Source: Platycnemis pennipes
Lineage: Eukaryota; Arthropoda; Insecta; Odonata; Platycnemididae
DNA: 64,000 nt
Direction of reading: 5' to 3'
Assembly: GCA_933228895.1 (NCBI GenBank)
Contig: OW121856.1
Coordinates: 108,103,027 to 108,167,026, forward strand
A model generated the notes under the pieces. It did not search any database and was not told the DNA's origin. It saw nothing but the letters and a program-made list of their open reading frames with translations. The position numbers and the translations under genes are program-made. Shown piece after piece: positions 63,455-64,000 of this stretch; position 1 is the first letter of the stretch, and each line of letters starts with the position of its first letter.

Positions 63455-64000
63455 ATTCTTTTTTTATCGTATTAAGATGGACTCTACCGATGGTTTTCAG
63501 CTGAATTTCATAATTTAATTACTGCGTTTCTTGATTCCAAGAAATTTCAGAAATAATTCATTACAAAATAAAAAATCGTGCCTGAGGCTGGTTTAATATT
63601 CTTTTTTTATCGTATTAAGATGTATTCTACCGAGGTTTTTCAGCTGAATTTCATAATTTAATTACTGCGTTTCTCGATTCCAAGAAATTTTAGAAATAAT
63701 TCATTACAAAATAAAAAAATCGTGTCTGAGGCTGGTTTAATATTCTTTTTTTATCGTATAAGGATGTATTCTACCGATGTTTTTCAGCCGAATTTTATAA
63801 ATTAGTCACTGCGTTTCTTGATTCCAAGAAATTTTAGAAATAAATCATTACAAAATAAAAAAATCGTGTCTGAGGCTGGTTTAATATTCTATTTTTATCG
63901 TATTAAGATGTATTCTACCGATGTTTTTCAGCTGAATTTCATAATTTAATTACTGCATTTCTTGATTCCAAGAAATTTTAGAAATAATTTATAACAAAAT
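63455..64000. repeat. Start of a further unit, cut by the window end
   Basis: Three full monomers and one partial (115 bp). They match 59,569-60,114 at an offset of 3,886 bp (27 monomers): GGACTC at 63,476, AAATTTCAGAAAT near 63,544, A-run shortened to A6, TACCGAGG at about 63,628, GCCGAATTTTATAAATTAG, and ATTCTATTTTTATCG at 63,886. The AAATTTCAGAAAT change is shared with the 59.6 kb copy but not with the gamma copies, so this is a copy of the unit D version. The array continues beyond the window. Confidence 0.82.

Larger units (their letters stand above)
1..64000. repeat. 144-bp satellite DNA array, about 444 monomers, head to tail
   Basis: The whole window is one tandem repeat. Every roughly 144 bp the same monomer recurs in the same orientation: T-tract, GATGTATTCTACCGATG, CAGCTG, the TTTCTTG/CAAGAAA hairpin, A-tract, GTGTCTGAGGCTGG. 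I saw no inversion, no foreign insertion and no unique spacer. Monomer count comes from landmark spacings, which are integer multiples of 144 within a few bases. Consensus composition is 37 G+C in 144. Monomers differ by a limited set of recurring substitutions plus small indels, mostly in the A and T runs; one class is 139 bp. The period is close to the 147 bp wrapped by a nucleosome core. I infer eukaryotic heterochromatin. The family is not one I recognise, and species and chromosomal position cannot be decided from sequence alone. Confidence 0.98.

Noticed and set aside
1..64000. CRISPR array
   Set aside because: The whole period is conserved. There are no short repeats separated by unique spacers and no cas genes.
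1..64000. tRNA, rRNA or other structured RNA gene
   Set aside because: No cloverleaf, A/B box pair or rRNA-like segment is seen. The only hairpin is the short 7-bp monomer dyad.
1..64000. Telomeric or subtelomeric repeat
   Set aside because: No TTAGG, TTAGGG or similar short telomere arrays are present.

Overview
The window is one uninterrupted tandem array of a 144-bp, AT-rich satellite (about 74% A+T in the consensus). All copies are head to tail in one orientation, and the array covers positions 1 to 64,000. Taking a monomer to start at ATTCTTTTTTT, the window opens on a monomer boundary. Adding up landmark spacings gives about 444 complete monomers plus a partial one of 115 bp at the right end (mean length about 143.9 bp). 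I find no protein-coding gene, RNA gene, transposon, CRISPR array, telomere repeat or single-copy sequence. The longest open frames (up to 117 codons) are the satellite read in one frame. They stay open because 144 is a multiple of 3, and they open only where the single in-frame TAA of a monomer has become TAT.

This kind of sequence points to eukaryotic constitutive heterochromatin, possibly pericentromeric or centromeric. I do not recognise the monomer and cannot name the species. CpG is not depleted in the consensus (4 per monomer, observed/expected about 1.7), which fits a lineage with little germline CpG methylation, such as many insects. That is only a hint.

The information in the window lies in its higher-order structure, because diagnostic monomer variants recur at long, near-constant spacings. 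(i) 1-7,180 is a mosaic that includes a roughly 16-monomer tandem duplication. (ii) 7,181-28,759 holds five units of one higher-order repeat (alpha), of 31, 25, 30, 32 and 32 monomers. They differ by whole-monomer gains and losses: a six-monomer module is absent from units 2 and 3, and unit 3 carries a five-monomer tandem duplication. (iii) 28,760-34,523 is a mosaic of shuffled alpha pieces and new variants. (iv) 34,524-37,396 is a ten-monomer tandem duplication (beta). (v) 37,397-43,727 is a 22-monomer tandem duplication (gamma) with a six-monomer duplication nested in each copy. (vi) 43,728-64,000 is a second higher-order family (delta) with units of 30, 21, 26 and 37 monomers. The 37-monomer unit contains a second copy, 16,415 bp away, of the 43.0-47.1 kb stretch.

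Each monomer carries three dyads: a 10-bp palindrome around CAGCTG (PvuII site/E-box), an 18-bp hairpin (7-bp arms, 4-nt loop), and an A7/T7 inverted repeat spanning monomer junctions. Nothing here works as a set of genes. The plausible roles are structural (chromatin, pairing, kinetochore or heterochromatin) or selfish. The array is best read as a record of unequal crossing-over, with the caution that near-identical tandem units are also where assemblies go wrong.
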